A DNA stretch of 64,000 nt. It comes from Pinus tabuliformis (taxonomy: Eukaryota > Streptophyta > Pinopsida > Pinales > Pinaceae). The notes beneath the pieces were generated by a model, which was given only the letters and a program-made list of their open reading frames with translations, made no database searches and was not told the DNA's origin. How positions within the stretch are numbered: position 1 is the first letter of the stretch; the number at the start of each line of letters is the position of its first letter. Location of the stretch: assembly GCA_031772625.1 (NCBI GenBank), contig CM062813.1, positions 695,092,420 through 695,156,419 on the forward strand, in the 5' to 3' direction. Below are positions 53,936 to 64,000 of the stretch, piece after piece. The translations under genes and the position numbers were made by a program.

Positions 53936-54283
53936 TTGGACCGATACCTGTATAAGAAGATCCACGAAATATTTTTCGCCTCCTTTCCTACTGAGCTATA
54001 CGAGTGGATTGCAAAGCTAGCAAATAGCCAAGTAAGGTGGAAACTTGACGGTCCTGTTGTGTGGACCCTAGAGCTAGTGCGAAGGTTGGAAGCATCGGAG
54101 GATAAGATCGCCCGCACTGTCGATCATTGGCTCAATCGTATCATAGGAGGATTTGTGACTGAATTTGCGATCAACACCTCAGTCAGTTATAGTGAGGCAA
54201 AGCAACACTTTTTCAAAGGACCGCGAAGTAAGTACGTGAAATCTTTGAATACTTGGATTAAAATTTTGTTGTGCAAAAAATAG
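53936..54283 (+). pseudogene. Element E leader ORF, 115 residues, unknown
   Basis: An open frame MDRYLYKKIHEIFFASFPTE... between primer site and gag, basic and Trp/Leu-rich (ELYEWIAKLANSQVRWKLDG, EASEDKIARTVDHWLNRIIG, TSVSYSEAKQHFFKGP). A Pro-rich segment (PPPTPPLTSSPSPP) follows in broken frame and leads into gag, so it may be the N-terminus of gag. I do not recognise a family. No second copy is in the window to test conservation. Confidence 0.45.
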
Positions 54284-54547
54284 GTTATATAGCTACCTTG
54301 ATGTTCAGGACTGCGTGAAGTGGAAAATTTTACAGAAACGAAGGAAATAAGGGTCTGAAGTATAGCCCCTTGATTTCACCTCCACGAGGAGATGAAGAAG
54401 GAATAGCAAAGATCTCTCCATGAAGCACTATTCAGTTAATAAGGCAAGGATTCCCACGAATAGCACCTCCACCCACACCACCTCTAACTTCATCGCCATC
54501 ACCTCCAACTTCACCCGTACCACCTCCACCTCCACTGCGATTTAGTA

Positions 54548-56150
54548 TGGTGAATACAGTGAAGTTGACTTTGTTCAAAGGCTTGGGAAATGAGGACCCA
54601 GAACAATTTTGGTTCATTGTGAGGGTTGTATGTGAAGCTCAAGGTGTTACATATGATCATATAAAGAAAGCGACACTGGTTAGTGATCTGCAAGATCGTG
54701 CACTAACCTAGTATATTAATTACTCCAACGATAACCTGAATGCTAGAGTAGTGGACATCCAAGCAGCACTAAATAGGGAATTTAGCAGGCCTAAATCTGA
54801 GGTGCAGTCGATTGTGGGATTCAAAGATATCGCGATGCAACTAGGTGAGACACATTGGGAACTGGATCAGAGGCTAAAATGTACAATTCGTGAAGCCAAC
54901 ATTAACTTGATTGATGGACAACATCGCGAGTGGTTTGTGGCTTCGCTACTACCACACTTAAGGAATGCGTTGTTGTAGCAAAAGATAACAACTCAGATAG
55001 AGGCCTTGGAGATTACCATGAGACTACATGAGACTCTGATGCAGGATCCTAATCTAGGAGTCCAGCAGATCCATGCGCATCTAAAAAATCTGTGCCTTGA
55101 GATGCAAAGTCTGAAGTAGGACAAGATGGTTCGACCAAAGGTACGCGATGAAGTATGGTGCTTGAAATTTAAGAGTCAGGGTCATGACAAATACCATTGC
55201 ATGGTCTTTACAAATTACCTTGCAGGAGGGGGACCGATGCCTTTAAGGTCAGAAGCTCAAGCAAGACCTAGCACAACGCCTACTTTATGGTCGTTATCTG
55301 TCAGGTAGCCAAAAAACATACCATGGATAACTGTCACTCGCTACAGAAGTATGTGAAAGCACCGCAATAGTTGTTCTGCAACTTTTGTAGCTTGGTAGGA
55401 CATGATGAGCGTACTTGCAAGAGCTATGAATTGATGATGGATAGAACTCCCACATACAGGGTTCAGGCCAATACACGGCCCCTTGACCAGAATGCAGGGA
55501 TGGCGCGGATAGGATTTCAGGGGCGTGGACGAGGCTGAGGTGGAGGAGGACTTTGGAGAGGTCAAGGACAGTTGATTTGCTACAATTGCGGAGGACTAGG
55601 ACACTATGCCCACAATTGCACTAATCCAACGCACCCGTCATGTAAGTATTGCACGTTGTTTGATCATGAAACAGAAGACTGTCTTATGTTGATAGCTAGG
55701 ATATGTGACAAAGGAGCGCTACCACCTCCCCTGACTTAGAACCTGCAGATGATGAGGTCTGAGCCGTGTGAGGAAGATCTGAACGTAAATATAGTGCTCA
55801 GGAGTGGAATCACGACAGGAGATGACAAGGGGAAACAACTGGAAGACAGTACATGGGTTCGCAAAGCCCCAGTGAAAGAGGTTGAGTTTGATTTGGAGCA
55901 CGCTCATGAAGCATTCATGGAAGCTAAGAAAAGCTTCACTAAGGCCTCCACCTTAGGAAGCAAGGATAAGCCTGAGTCGAAGATGGACCCTTCTATGCTA
56001 ACAACTTTCCTAGAAACTTGTATGAAGTTGCTGCGTGACAGTAAGGTTGTAAAAGGGCTACAAGAACTCATCAATAGATGCACTGGCACTGCACCAGGTG
56101 AGCCATGCGTAGTGCGAAATATTGGCAATAATAAGAAAAGGACGGGATGA
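54548..56150 (+). pseudogene. Element E gag with three zinc knuckles
   Basis: From ATG 54548: NTVKLTLFKGLGNEDPEQFW, KKATLVSDLQDRALT then a stop (TAG for Trp), LNREFSRPKSEVQSIVGFKD, WELDQRLKCTIREANINL and EWFVASLLPHLRNAL form a retrotransposon gag capsid-type domain. The nucleocapsid part has FCNFCSLVGHDERTC (55373-55425), CYNCGGLGHYAHNC (55580-55621) and CKYCTLFDHETEDC (55642-55683), after a decayed first one near 55155-55200 (WCLKFKSQGHDKYHC). A Gly/Arg-rich stretch lies between. The last part (NVNIVLRSGITTGDDKGK to RNIGNNKKRTG) links to the protease. At least seven stops. Confidence 0.85.
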
Positions 56151-56480
56151 GAGATGAGGTTGACCATGCAAATAGGAGAGTATGAAATGAATCAGGTCAT
56201 TTTGGACCTGGGGTCAGACGCGAATGTCCTACCAAAGTAGACTTGGGAGCGAATGGGGAGACATGTGCTGCAGTGGTCTCCAATTCAACTAAGGATGGCG
56301 AATCAGCAGAAAATCATCCCCATGGGGTGGCTGCAGGGGGTGACTATGGATATTGAGGGAGTGAGCGCACTAGTATATTTTGAAGTAATAAAGATTGGGG
56401 ATGACAGCAATCCCTACCCTGCGCTCCTGGGAATTGATTGGGCTACTGATATGAACAGGGTAATCAATCTGAAGAAGTGA
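56151..56480 (+). pseudogene. Element E aspartic protease
   Basis: MRLTMQIGEYEMNQVILDLG with DLGSDANVLPK at the active site (about 56200-56240), PIQLRMANQQKIIPMGWLQG and PYPALLGIDWATDMNRVINL (the LLGIDW motif). One stop at 56238. The DLGS site is seen in many plant gypsy proteases of the Athila/Tat branch. Confidence 0.82.
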
Positions 56481-57060
56481 AAGATGATCTTTGAGAAGAA
56501 ATCGCTGCACGTAATAATACCCTTGGATCCTGCTGAAGGATCGCGCTATACGAAACCAGTCTGCGACTATGAGAGTGATGATGATCTATACTGCATCTAT
56601 AAGATAACAGTGTGAGACCAAGATTGGGTGAATCCCACTGCGGATGGATGGATTACATGGGAGCGCGAGAGTTTCTACACTTCGGATTTTGACAAAGAAA
56701 TAGAACGCTGGTAGAATCGATTACATGAGGTAACTACTCTGAATTGTAACATGATGACCCGGTCACTGCGTTGTGTGTCATCAGAGGAGAGAAATTTTCC
56801 TATTTATGATGGTATAACTAAGGTAGATACCTTTTTGGATACATTTGAAAGGGAGGTGCCAAAAAAGCAATGCTTCCAGGCCTTAGACTGGGCACTGCGT
56901 GCTACGCCCGCAAGATGGTGGGGTATGCACAAGGGAAGCTTTGATGATTGGCGCGAATGTAGGAGGATGATGAGAGCACGATTTGGAAGACTAAGATGTG
57001 ACTGAAAGACAAGTATGATGGGCAGGATGATACACACGCGCAGATGGCCAAATCAGAGAA
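56481..57060 (+). pseudogene. Element E second gag-like domain after protease
   Basis: After a linker (KSLHVIIPLDPAEGSRYTKP, DWVNPTADGWITWERESF) the frame from 56751 reads RSLRCVSSEERNFPIYDGIT, KVDTFLDTFEREVPKKQCFQ, ALDWALRATPARWWGMHKGS and DWRECRRMMRARFG. This is a textbook retrotransposon gag (PARWW) domain, but it lies behind the protease. It breaks off shortly after LKDKYDGQDDTHAQMAKSEK, the point where D2 continues into the rest of the domain and RT. Confidence 0.78.
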
Positions 57061-57432
57061 AGACCATTCTACCACTGAATGTGAGGGGCTAGCTACAGTG
57101 TATGCGCTCCAGAAGTACTGACACCTACTTGCTAGGAAGCCACTTTAAGATGTATACGGATCACTCCGCACTGAAGTACCGGGTCAATAAGCCTATGTTG
57201 GGGGGGAAATCTACAGATGGCTCTTATTGTTCCAAGAGTATGATTTTGAAGTTGTTGTGAAGCCGAGACGATTGAATGTGGGACCAAACCATCTGTCGCG
57301 CATCGAAACAGGGGAGGAACCTACTAACTTGGAAGAAGGATTGTCTGACGCACAGTTCTTTGTAGTGTGTGTCACGGATGGTCATTTTTAGGATATAATA
57401 CACTTCCTAACAACAAGAACCGCACCAAAAGG
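57061..57432 (+). pseudogene. Element E RNase H remnant
   Basis: STTECEGLATVYALQKY, KMYTDHSALKYRVNKPMLG (frame-shifted), RWLLLFQEYDFEVVVKPRRL and NVGPNHLSRIETGEEPTNLE are the C-terminal half of gypsy RNase H. RT and the first half of RNase H are missing; the junction with the gag-like domain is at about 57060. Confidence 0.8.
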
Positions 57433-58170
57433 ACACTTTGTCCAGCAAAAGAAGGAATTAGTGGTGCGTGCGGCATATTTTTTTGTCATTGTTGGGCAGC
57501 TATACAAAATGGGGACTGATGAGATATTGTGACAGTATGTACTTGAGTTTGAACGAAGCAACATCCTTGTGGACACTCATGGGGGCACGGTGGGAGGGCA
57601 TTATGCAAGGAGAGCAACTGCGCATATGATTCTCCGCACCGGGTTGTGGTGGCCAACCCTTCATCAGATTCAAAAGCATATTGCAAGGCGTGTGATGTAT
57701 GTCAAAGAACAGGCAGGCCATCATGGAGGGATGAAATGCCTTTGAATCCACAAATAACATTGCAACATTTCAAGAAGTGGGAAATAGATTTTATAGGACC
57801 CATTCAGCCACAAGGGAAGACAAGGGCGAGATACATTATCACTGCGATGGAGTATTTGACTCATTGGCCAGAAGCGCAGCCGGTGAAGGATTGCACGGGC
57901 GCGATGGCCATGAAGTTTCTATTTGAACATGTACTGAAACGATTTGGTTGTCTAAGGATCTTGATGAGTGATCGTGGTACGCACTTCTCGAACAAGACGA
58001 TCGCTGCACTAACGGAGGAATTTTAGGTGTATCACCAGAAGAGCACACCTTATCACCCACAAGCTATCGGGACAGTGGAGGGATTCAACAAAGTTCTTGA
58101 AAATGCGTTGACCAAGGTTTGAAATGCTCAACGAAGTGATTGGGACCTACACATACCTACAATATTATCG
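57433..58170 (+). pseudogene. Element E integrase, first copy of a tandem duplication
   Basis: Starts ACTTTGTCCAGCAAAAGAAG. It encodes a stop-bearing linker, the HHCC finger (THGGTVGGHYARRATAH and CKACDVCQRTGRPS), the core with KKWEIDFIGPIQPQGK (Asp), [16 protein letters not shown] (Asp) and [17 protein letters not shown] (Glu), ending ACATACCTACAATATTATCG. It then restarts with copy 2. Offset between copies is 738-739 bp. Confidence 0.85.
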
Positions 58171-58909
58171 ACACTCTGTCCAGCAAAAGAAGGAATTAGT
58201 GGTGCATGCGGCAAATTTTTCTGTCATTGTTGGGCATCTATACAAAATGGGGACTAATGAGATATTGTGACAGTATGTACCTGATTTTGAATGAAACAAC
58301 ATCCTTGTGGAGGCTCATGGGGGCACCATGGGAGGACATTATGCAAGGAGAGCAACTGCGCATAAGATTCTCCGCATCGGGTTGTGGTGGCCAGCCCTTC
58401 ATCAAGATTCAGAAGCACATTGCAAGGCGTGTGATGTATGTCAAAGAACAGGCAGGCCATCGTGGAGGGATGAAATGCCTTTGAATCCACAAATAACATT
58501 GCAACCTTTCGAGAAGTGGGAAATAGATTTTATAGGACCCATTCAACCACAAGGGAAGACAAGGGTGAGATACATTATCACCGCGACAGAGTATTTGACT
58601 CGTTGGGCAGAAGCGCAGCTCATGAAGGATTGCACGGGCGTGACGGCCATCAAGTTTCTATTTGAACATGTACTAACATGATTTGGATGTCTAAGGATCT
58701 TGATGAGTGATCGTGGTACGCACTTCCTGAATGAGACGATCAGCGCACTAACGAAGGAATTTCAGGTGTATCACCAGAAGAGCACACCTTATCACCCACA
58801 GGCTAACGGGACAGTGGAGGCATTCAAAAAAGTGCTTGAAAATGCGCTGACCAAGGTTTGCAATGCCCAATGAAGTGATTGGGACCTACGCATACCTGCA
58901 ATATTATGG
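58171..58909 (+). pseudogene. Element E integrase, second copy of a tandem duplication
   Basis: Starts ACTCTGTCCAGCAAAAGAAG. Same content as copy 1 ([71 protein letters not shown]) with several per cent divergence and different stops. It is the copy that continues into the integrase C-terminus. Confidence 0.85.
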
Positions 58910-59385
58910 GCTTATCGAACAACATGAAAAAAGCTGACGGGACAAACCCCTTTTAGGCTCGTCTATGGTGTGGAAGTCATAATGCCTATGGAATACATCA
59001 TGCCTAGTCTGTGCATAGCAGTGCTCATAGGTATGATGGATCATGAAGCCCTGGAAGAGAGGCTTGCGCATCTGGATGAGCTCAAAGAAGGAATATTTTT
59101 GGCTAGATTTCACCAGCAGGTCCAGAAGCAGCGCGAAAAGGCATGGCATGATCGACGCATCAAGTTACGCACATTCAAGGTAAACGATTTGGTTTTATTC
59201 TATGATAGTAAGTTTGATAAATTCCCTGGAAAGTTTAGGATGCACTGGTTAATGCCCTATGTTATTAAGGAGATTAACGATGGTGGCGCGATCCAGTTGG
59301 TTAAGTTGAATGGAGAACCCTTCCCATGAAAGGTGAATGACAGTCGATTGAAGCCATACACAGGTGGCCCAGCCATCTGACTATG
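58910..59385 (+). pseudogene. Element E integrase C-terminal part
   Basis: [29 protein letters not shown], then EALEERLAHLDELKEGIFLA, EKAWHDRRIKLRTFKVNDLV and GKFRMHWLMPYVIKEINDGG form the SH3-like domain of gypsy integrase. It ends GEPFP, stop, RLKPYTGGPAI. Matches D2 31289-31552 closely. No chromodomain follows. Confidence 0.85.
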
Positions 59386-59885
59386 CGATAGAAGCCCAGT
59401 CTTAGCACTCCAGGTATCTGAAAGGGGGCGCGAGACTATAAACTACACTGCCTAGGTTGGGGAGCTGTGCGATGTCAAAACTACGCAAAGTAGCATAGTA
59501 TCACAGGGTCTGCGACAGCGCGAATATAGCTGCACTAGAGTGTAGGTCCGCTGGAAAGTGACAGTTAAAGTCACTATTCATGATTTGATAGTCAATTTGA
59601 GGCCAAATGGAGGGGGCGGCATGCATTTAAGGCAAAATTTATGGGTTAGATTCTTGAAAATCTATCGCCAATCTAGCATTAATGAGCCGAATGTGGGGGG
59701 AACGGTCGAATTTGAATTCAAAAGGCCCTATAAATTACAAGTGGTTGTCTAGTGAAAAACACTTGCCATTTTGAAAATTCAGTTGTTGCGCTATCAACTA
59801 TGTATGGACCTTGTGAATTTTGAGGCTTTGAGAGCAAGTTCAGTGTTTGAGAGATTGTCGAAGGAGATGCAGGACCTCCTGAATG
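59386..59885 (+). promoter_or_regulatory. Element E spacer with candidate promoter for the extra ORF
   Basis: About 500 bp without coding. Contains the palindrome TTTGAATTCAAA (59711-59722), shared with D2, and seven bases further TATAAAT (59729-59735) in the context CCCTATAAATTACAAG, about 150 bp before the ATG of the extra ORF. This could be a promoter or a splice-acceptor region; neither can be tested from sequence alone. Confidence 0.4.
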
Positions 59886-62614
59886 ATGTCAACACCCAAG
59901 CAAGCCGCACAATAAATTGTGGTAGTAGAAGCTACAGAGAGTTCCGGAGTGATATTTGAGGTCCCTAAATCAAACAGAACACCAAGACCTAAGAAGGATA
60001 AGCAGGCTATGATCCCGGTGTATGTCTCACCAAGAAACCCATAGAGGACCTCGCAGATCATGAGAAATTCCCACATTTATCGAATGAGCAGCTAATGTGT
60101 CAATGGATTGACGCAACTGCTGGACCAATTGAATTGGAACCGCGGACCTAGCTCAAGGGTGTAGAGAAATTCGGGCTGCTCAACCTACTCTAGGTATCAC
60201 ATTACCACCGCGCCCCAGTGACCGTCTTCGTCATCAGGCAACTTCTCTGCTTGGTGCATGATGGGTTTTTGTGGCTGGAGGAGCCCATTCCCATCACAGA
60301 CCACTTGATCCATCTGATTACATGGCTGCCTTACTCAGGGGAGGATCCAGCGAATATATCAAAAGGAAAAGGTGGCGAGTTAGCCCTTGTGGAAGCTATG
60401 AAGAAGAAATTCAAGTTGGAGAAGAAGAAGCACGGATATGCCATCTCCAACATTAACAACCTTGCAATCAAGGTAGCGACGCAAATACTAGCAAGGAAGG
60501 TGATGCGGAAGTGTCGCGCGGCTGAGGTGGTCGCGCCTGTGATTGCACTAGCAACCCAATGCGCTGAAGGAGTCCTGTTCAACTGGGCTAATTATCTTTA
60601 CAGCGAGTTCCTTGCAAACAATTGCGAGGCACAGGAGCAGGGAAAAACATTTCACTATGCATGGCTCCTGTTATCGATTGTACTGGTGGCATGGGAGCTG
60701 TCAAAAGATATCCAATTCCCTTCGATTGTGCCAGACCTTCCAGAGGTAGCGAAGTATGCTTTGCTGTGGACGACCAAGGATACACAGCGCATAAAAGAAA
60801 GCAAGATCTTCTAGATCTTGATGGATATGAGTATCCAGATGGGGATCAATCGCAAGCTGTGGTTGTCGCCCATAGTATACACCAATTTGTAGAGATTTGC
60901 AGAGTTCAAAGTAGATTTCTATAAGGTTTTTATCAGGGTGTGGAAGGACCCCACAAAGACATCTCATAACTTACCATATATGGCGACTGATGATGTGATC
61001 TTTACAGTCCTCGAGTCTTGGTCGTCGAAGTGGCACACTCCAACAGGCTCTGCGGTGGAAATGGACAAGTCCACCATGCAGTGTAAGAAGGAAGAAACAA
61101 AGCTCTGAATGGTGTAGCTGGTTGAGAAGCACAAAAAGGAGGAAGTCGAGGCTAAGGCCCAGGCAGCGTGTAATGTTGCAAAATTGGCGGAGTAGCAGAA
61201 GACAGGAGGAGAAGTGTGTGAAGGACAGAATCCACCTTCGCCCGAGGCTGAGGCAGAAACAGAGGAGCTGAAAGAACAAGGTGACGTGGACCTACAGACA
61301 ATGTCCACCCAGCTCAAGCATCAGCACCCGCAAGAGAAGGCAGCATCACGGAAGAAAACCAAGGCTTCAAAGACATCCTTAGACCCAATCACCCTCACTA
61401 AGGGGGATTTGCAAGACATCGGAGAAACGGTGAGGGATGTCATCGCGGAGGCCATCCAATAGTTTTAAGAATAGCAATAGTTGGTATTAGGGGCTATCCA
61501 AACAAAGTTACAGGGGTTGCAGGTTCGCACTCCACAGGCTAGCACAGTGTCCACCAACCTCGTGATCAGCACTTCAGCTACCGAGGAGATGTTGTGCACA
61601 AGGGTGACCAACGCAGTACTACTACCAGATGGGGCACTCACTATAGAAAATGAGGTCGACGGGCCCACGGTTAGCAGTCTAAATGGGGTGGGATTGAATA
61701 TGGTCGCGCTCCCTCGAGAGACGCTCTACCTCTTGTGGGATGGAATCACCATGGAACTTAGGGCCCAAGAGAGTCATGCTCTGTAGGTGATGAGCGAGTA
61801 GCGCATCAACATCGAGCAGTTGGGCCTGCAGCACAATGAGGCAGTAGAATAGAACAATAAGATCATGCAGGTAGTGGAGGAATCCTGTTGAATGGTCCCG
61901 GAGTTGGACATTCAGGTAGAAGAACCGGTTGAGGCACGCATCCTTAAGTTGGCCATAGGGATGCGCGATGCTCGAATAGAAATGGCCAGGGTTGAGCTGG
62001 AGCTGAACCTACAGATCACAAACTTGTAGTTGAGGGCTCAACCTTCAACTCCACCGTAAATCAGAGAACATTTTACCACCGTTGTTATAGCAGCAATAGC
62101 GTCGATCGACAATGCAGTCGCAGACTGCACACGAATTTTTGAACAGGCATTCGAGGTCCTTACCACCCTGCAGGAGGACCCAAATGTAGAGCGCCTGGAG
62201 ACAGAGGCACGTGAGATAAAACAAAAATATGACGAGGTCAAAGGGACTACGTAGACGGTCGCCCTTACATAGAGGCTCGCATGGATGCGAGAGGCAAAGG
62301 CACTTAAGGAATAGGTGGATGTCGCTCGACACAAAGAAGCGGTCCTAAAAAGGCACCTACAACCATGGATAGATGAAGCATATACGATCACAACTTCCAT
62401 TGAAGGGAAGCTCGCGACACTACAGGCCACTCAGCAGAAGATTCAGGGCAGCAGTTCAGCGGCAGTCACCGAATAGCGAGTGGAAGAAGTCCAGCAGGCG
62501 GCTGCTCAGTGCGCTGCCGAAGTTGTGGTGATCCAAACGGAGCTGGGAGGTCTTTGCGCTAAGATCTCTACACCTGTAGAGCGACTCGAGGGCGAGTCAC
62601 AATGTTTGTGTTAG
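59886..62614 (+). pseudogene. Element E post-integrase extra ORF (unknown conserved protein)
   Basis: Read from ATG 59886 with about 15 stops to TAG 62612. Regions are: a basic N-terminus (NRTPRPKKDKQAM); a conserved domain (EDLADHEKFPHL, LKGVEKFGLL, TVFVIRQLLCLVHDGFLWLE, EPIPITDHLIHLITWLPYSG, EDPANISKGKGGELALVEAM, ARKVMRKCRAAEVV, SEFLANNCEAQEQGKTFHYAWLLL) open over 198 residues at 60218-60814; then a Glu/Lys/Ala/Gln-rich coiled-coil region with LPRETLYLLWDG in the middle and ending LEGESQCLC next to the PPT. D2 and D1 carry the same protein. The position is that of env-like genes, but I see no signal peptide or membrane segment, so an envelope role is not supported. Confidence 0.78.
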
Positions 62615-62619
62615 GGACC
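62604..62619 (+). promoter_or_regulatory. Element E polypurine tract
   Basis: GTTTGTGTTAGGGACC abuts the LTR TGTTGGG; in D2 it reads TTGTGTTGGGGGCC. Confidence 0.7.
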
Positions 62620-63543
62620 TGTTGGGCGCGGGATCCCCCAAGGGTATTTTTGGGGCTAAAAGCCCATATTTTGGTCAAATGTTGTAATCCAAGTGTAAAG
62701 AATCTGCATTCTGTGGTCGCGGAGCGCGTAGGTGTTAAAAGAGTCATAGGGTTGTCCACCATTATTTTGGAAATGTAATGTCGGTTGTAAAAGATCTACC
62801 CATGGTCCACAGACCATGGGATTGTATAAATAGAGCTAAGCTCTAAGTAGTTAGAAAAAATAAATAAGAAAGGACTGAGTCATAGCTTTAGAGCAAAAGT
62901 CTAAGTTTGGGTCGTAGCATAGGTAGAGACTCTGTAGCTAAGTGCGCAGAGGCCTAGAAGTCCGCAACTGAGTGCACATGGTGGGTCAAGTCTGTAATCA
63001 TCTAGAATTATCAATAAAGAGATGTATTCTATATTTTCTACGTCTTTATTTCCTGTTTACGCATCTATTATATTGGGTATGAATTTCACTTATAATGTTT
63101 ATATGATGCGCGAATGTATGTAAATGTGTTGGTTAAGTGAACGCAATTAAGAACATGTATTTTTGTGAAGCTAACTAAGATCGATTAATAAGATAAGTAA
63201 GACACTTAACCTAGTTTGGGAGATATCGCAATTTGCTACATTAGCAGCACGAAGGTCCTTAAGCCACAGGTTAGGGCTGCATGAAAGCTAATTGTACCCT
63301 TTCACGAAGGTACTAAAGGGTGGAACAGAGGGCTAAGAAACCTGCGTGAAGGCAGGTACAACTAGAATAAACCGACATCACATCCATCTCAAGGGTGTGG
63401 AATCTTGGTTCCAGCATCCCCCCATACTGCTTCGGGTGAGACTTTAGTTCGCACTCCACGGGCTGATGCTGAAAGGGCCAATAGTGTAGGGATTTGTTTG
63501 GCTAACTAACGCTAAACCTGGGTCAAGCCCCCTCAAGCCAACA
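62620..63543 (+). repeat. Element E 3' LTR
   Basis: 924 bp, TGTTGGGCGCGGGATC...CAAGCCAACA. Dyad CCCATGGTCCACAGACCATG-GG at 62799-62820 and TATAAATA at 62825-62832. Differs from the 5' LTR at many positions, mostly C/T and G/A. Confidence 0.9.
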
Positions 63544-63548
63544 AATGC

Positions 63549-64000
63549 CTTTGCTTGGAATTACAAATAAATGAAGGGAGTGCACCCCTCGGTGTGTACT
63601 CACCACATTTGCATCAAGGAAGGTTGCAAACCATTCTGCCAACCCCAAAGGAGAATGAATCCAGCTCTCAAGGATATAGTCAAAGAAGAGTTACAAAAGT
63701 TGTTGGATGCAGGATTCATTTACCCTATCTTGGACAGTGAGTGGGTGTCTCCTCTAGTGCTGGTTCCAAAGAAAAATGGAAAGTGGAAGATTTGTGTGGA
63801 TTACTGAGAGCTAAACAAAGCCACAAAGAAGGACCATTTTCCTCTACCTTTCATTGACCAAGTGTTATATGGTCTGGAAGGAAAGAAGTTCCTCTCTTTA
63901 TTGGATGGAGTCAGTGGGTACAATCAAATCTAGCTCAGCCTAGAGGACCAATATAAAACCACCTTCACCTATCCTTGGGGTACTTTTTCTTATAGGGTCC
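63549..64000 (+). pseudogene. Element H reverse transcriptase, start; runs off the window
   Basis: Continues the H pol frame after element E: FAWNYK, stop, MKGVHPSVCTHHICIKEGCK, PFCQPQRRMNPALKDIVKEE, LQKLLDAGFIYPILDSEWVS, PLVLVPKKNGKWKICVDY, stop (for Arg), ELNKATKKDHFPLPFIDQVL, FLSLLDGVSGYNQI, stop, LSLEDQYKTTFTYPWGTFSY. This is the Athila-type RT fingers and palm up to just before the catalytic YxDD, which is beyond 64000. Confidence 0.9.

Larger units (their letters stand above)
44965..63543 (+). mobile_element. Element E: D-family gypsy element, RT-deleted, with extra ORF; contains F2
   Basis: Plus orientation; 10.7 kb once F2 and its target repeat (45461-53352) are removed. LTRs are 923 and 924 bp. 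Flanks are GATGC (44960-44964) and AATGC (63544-63548), one difference. Order: LTR, PBS, leader ORF, gag, protease, second gag-like domain, RNase H remnant, tandemly duplicated integrase, spacer, extra ORF, PPT, LTR. RT is absent: the gag-like domain runs directly into the RNase H tail at about 57060. It is the only full-length D-family copy in the window. Confidence 0.88.

Noticed and set aside
60218..60814. Host gene captured by element E
   Set aside because: The ORF has homologues in D2 and D1 at the same place between integrase and LTR, so it belongs to the element family.
59886..62614. Retroviral-type envelope gene
   Set aside because: Position fits, but there is no signal peptide, transmembrane segment or glycoprotein-like Cys pattern; the tail is an Ala/Glu/Lys-rich coiled coil.

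Overview
The window is nuclear DNA of a land plant with a large, repeat-rich genome. I see no host gene, rRNA, tRNA or CRISPR array. Essentially everything that can be identified is LTR retrotransposon, mostly Ty3/gypsy with one Ty1/copia copy and one solo LTR, inserted into one another. Most coding regions carry stops and frameshifts. The species cannot be named from the sequence; the elements (Ogre/Tat-like, Athila-like, chromovirus, copia) are of kinds common in seed plants.

Layout. (1) 1-1076: left-truncated 3' end of a minus-strand gypsy element (D1), with a copia-type solo LTR (1077-2194) in it. (2) 2195-8562: poorly defined LTR-like DNA, then the primer site, leader and gag of a plus-strand Ogre/Tat-like element (B). 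(3) At 8563 a second D-family element (D2, minus strand) interrupts B's gag. D2 is itself split by a chromovirus (C, 11860-19511), a truncated copia element (K, 19938-22356), a gag-protease-only element (F1, 22648-30673) and, inside its gag-like domain at 34457/34458, an Athila-like element (H) that runs off the right end. (4) H carries a short-LTR chromovirus (G, 36063-41670) in its 5' LTR and, between its protease and reverse transcriptase, a third D-family element (E, 44965-63543). E carries a second gag-protease-only element (F2, 45461-53347) in its own 5' LTR. The deepest chain is B > D2 > H > E > F2. Matching or near-matching target-site duplications were read for S, C, F1, G, E and F2, and coding frames rejoin across the C, F1 and E junctions.

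The most unusual content is in the F elements and the D family. F1 and F2 keep gag and protease, share an in-frame UAG between them, and lack reverse transcriptase and integrase. In the place of pol, and again upstream of gag, both carry an array of interlocking inverted repeats that would fold as a chain of H-type pseudoknots, with compensatory base changes between the two elements. The D family (D1, D2, E) has a long extra ORF between integrase and the 3' LTR: a basic N-terminus, a conserved unrecognised domain and a long coiled-coil tail. It also has a second gag-like domain between protease and reverse transcriptase, and a dyad upstream of the LTR TATA box.

These are transposons. They do not form host operons, and their 'regulation' is LTR promoters plus the cis sites listed (PBS, PPT, leader blocks).
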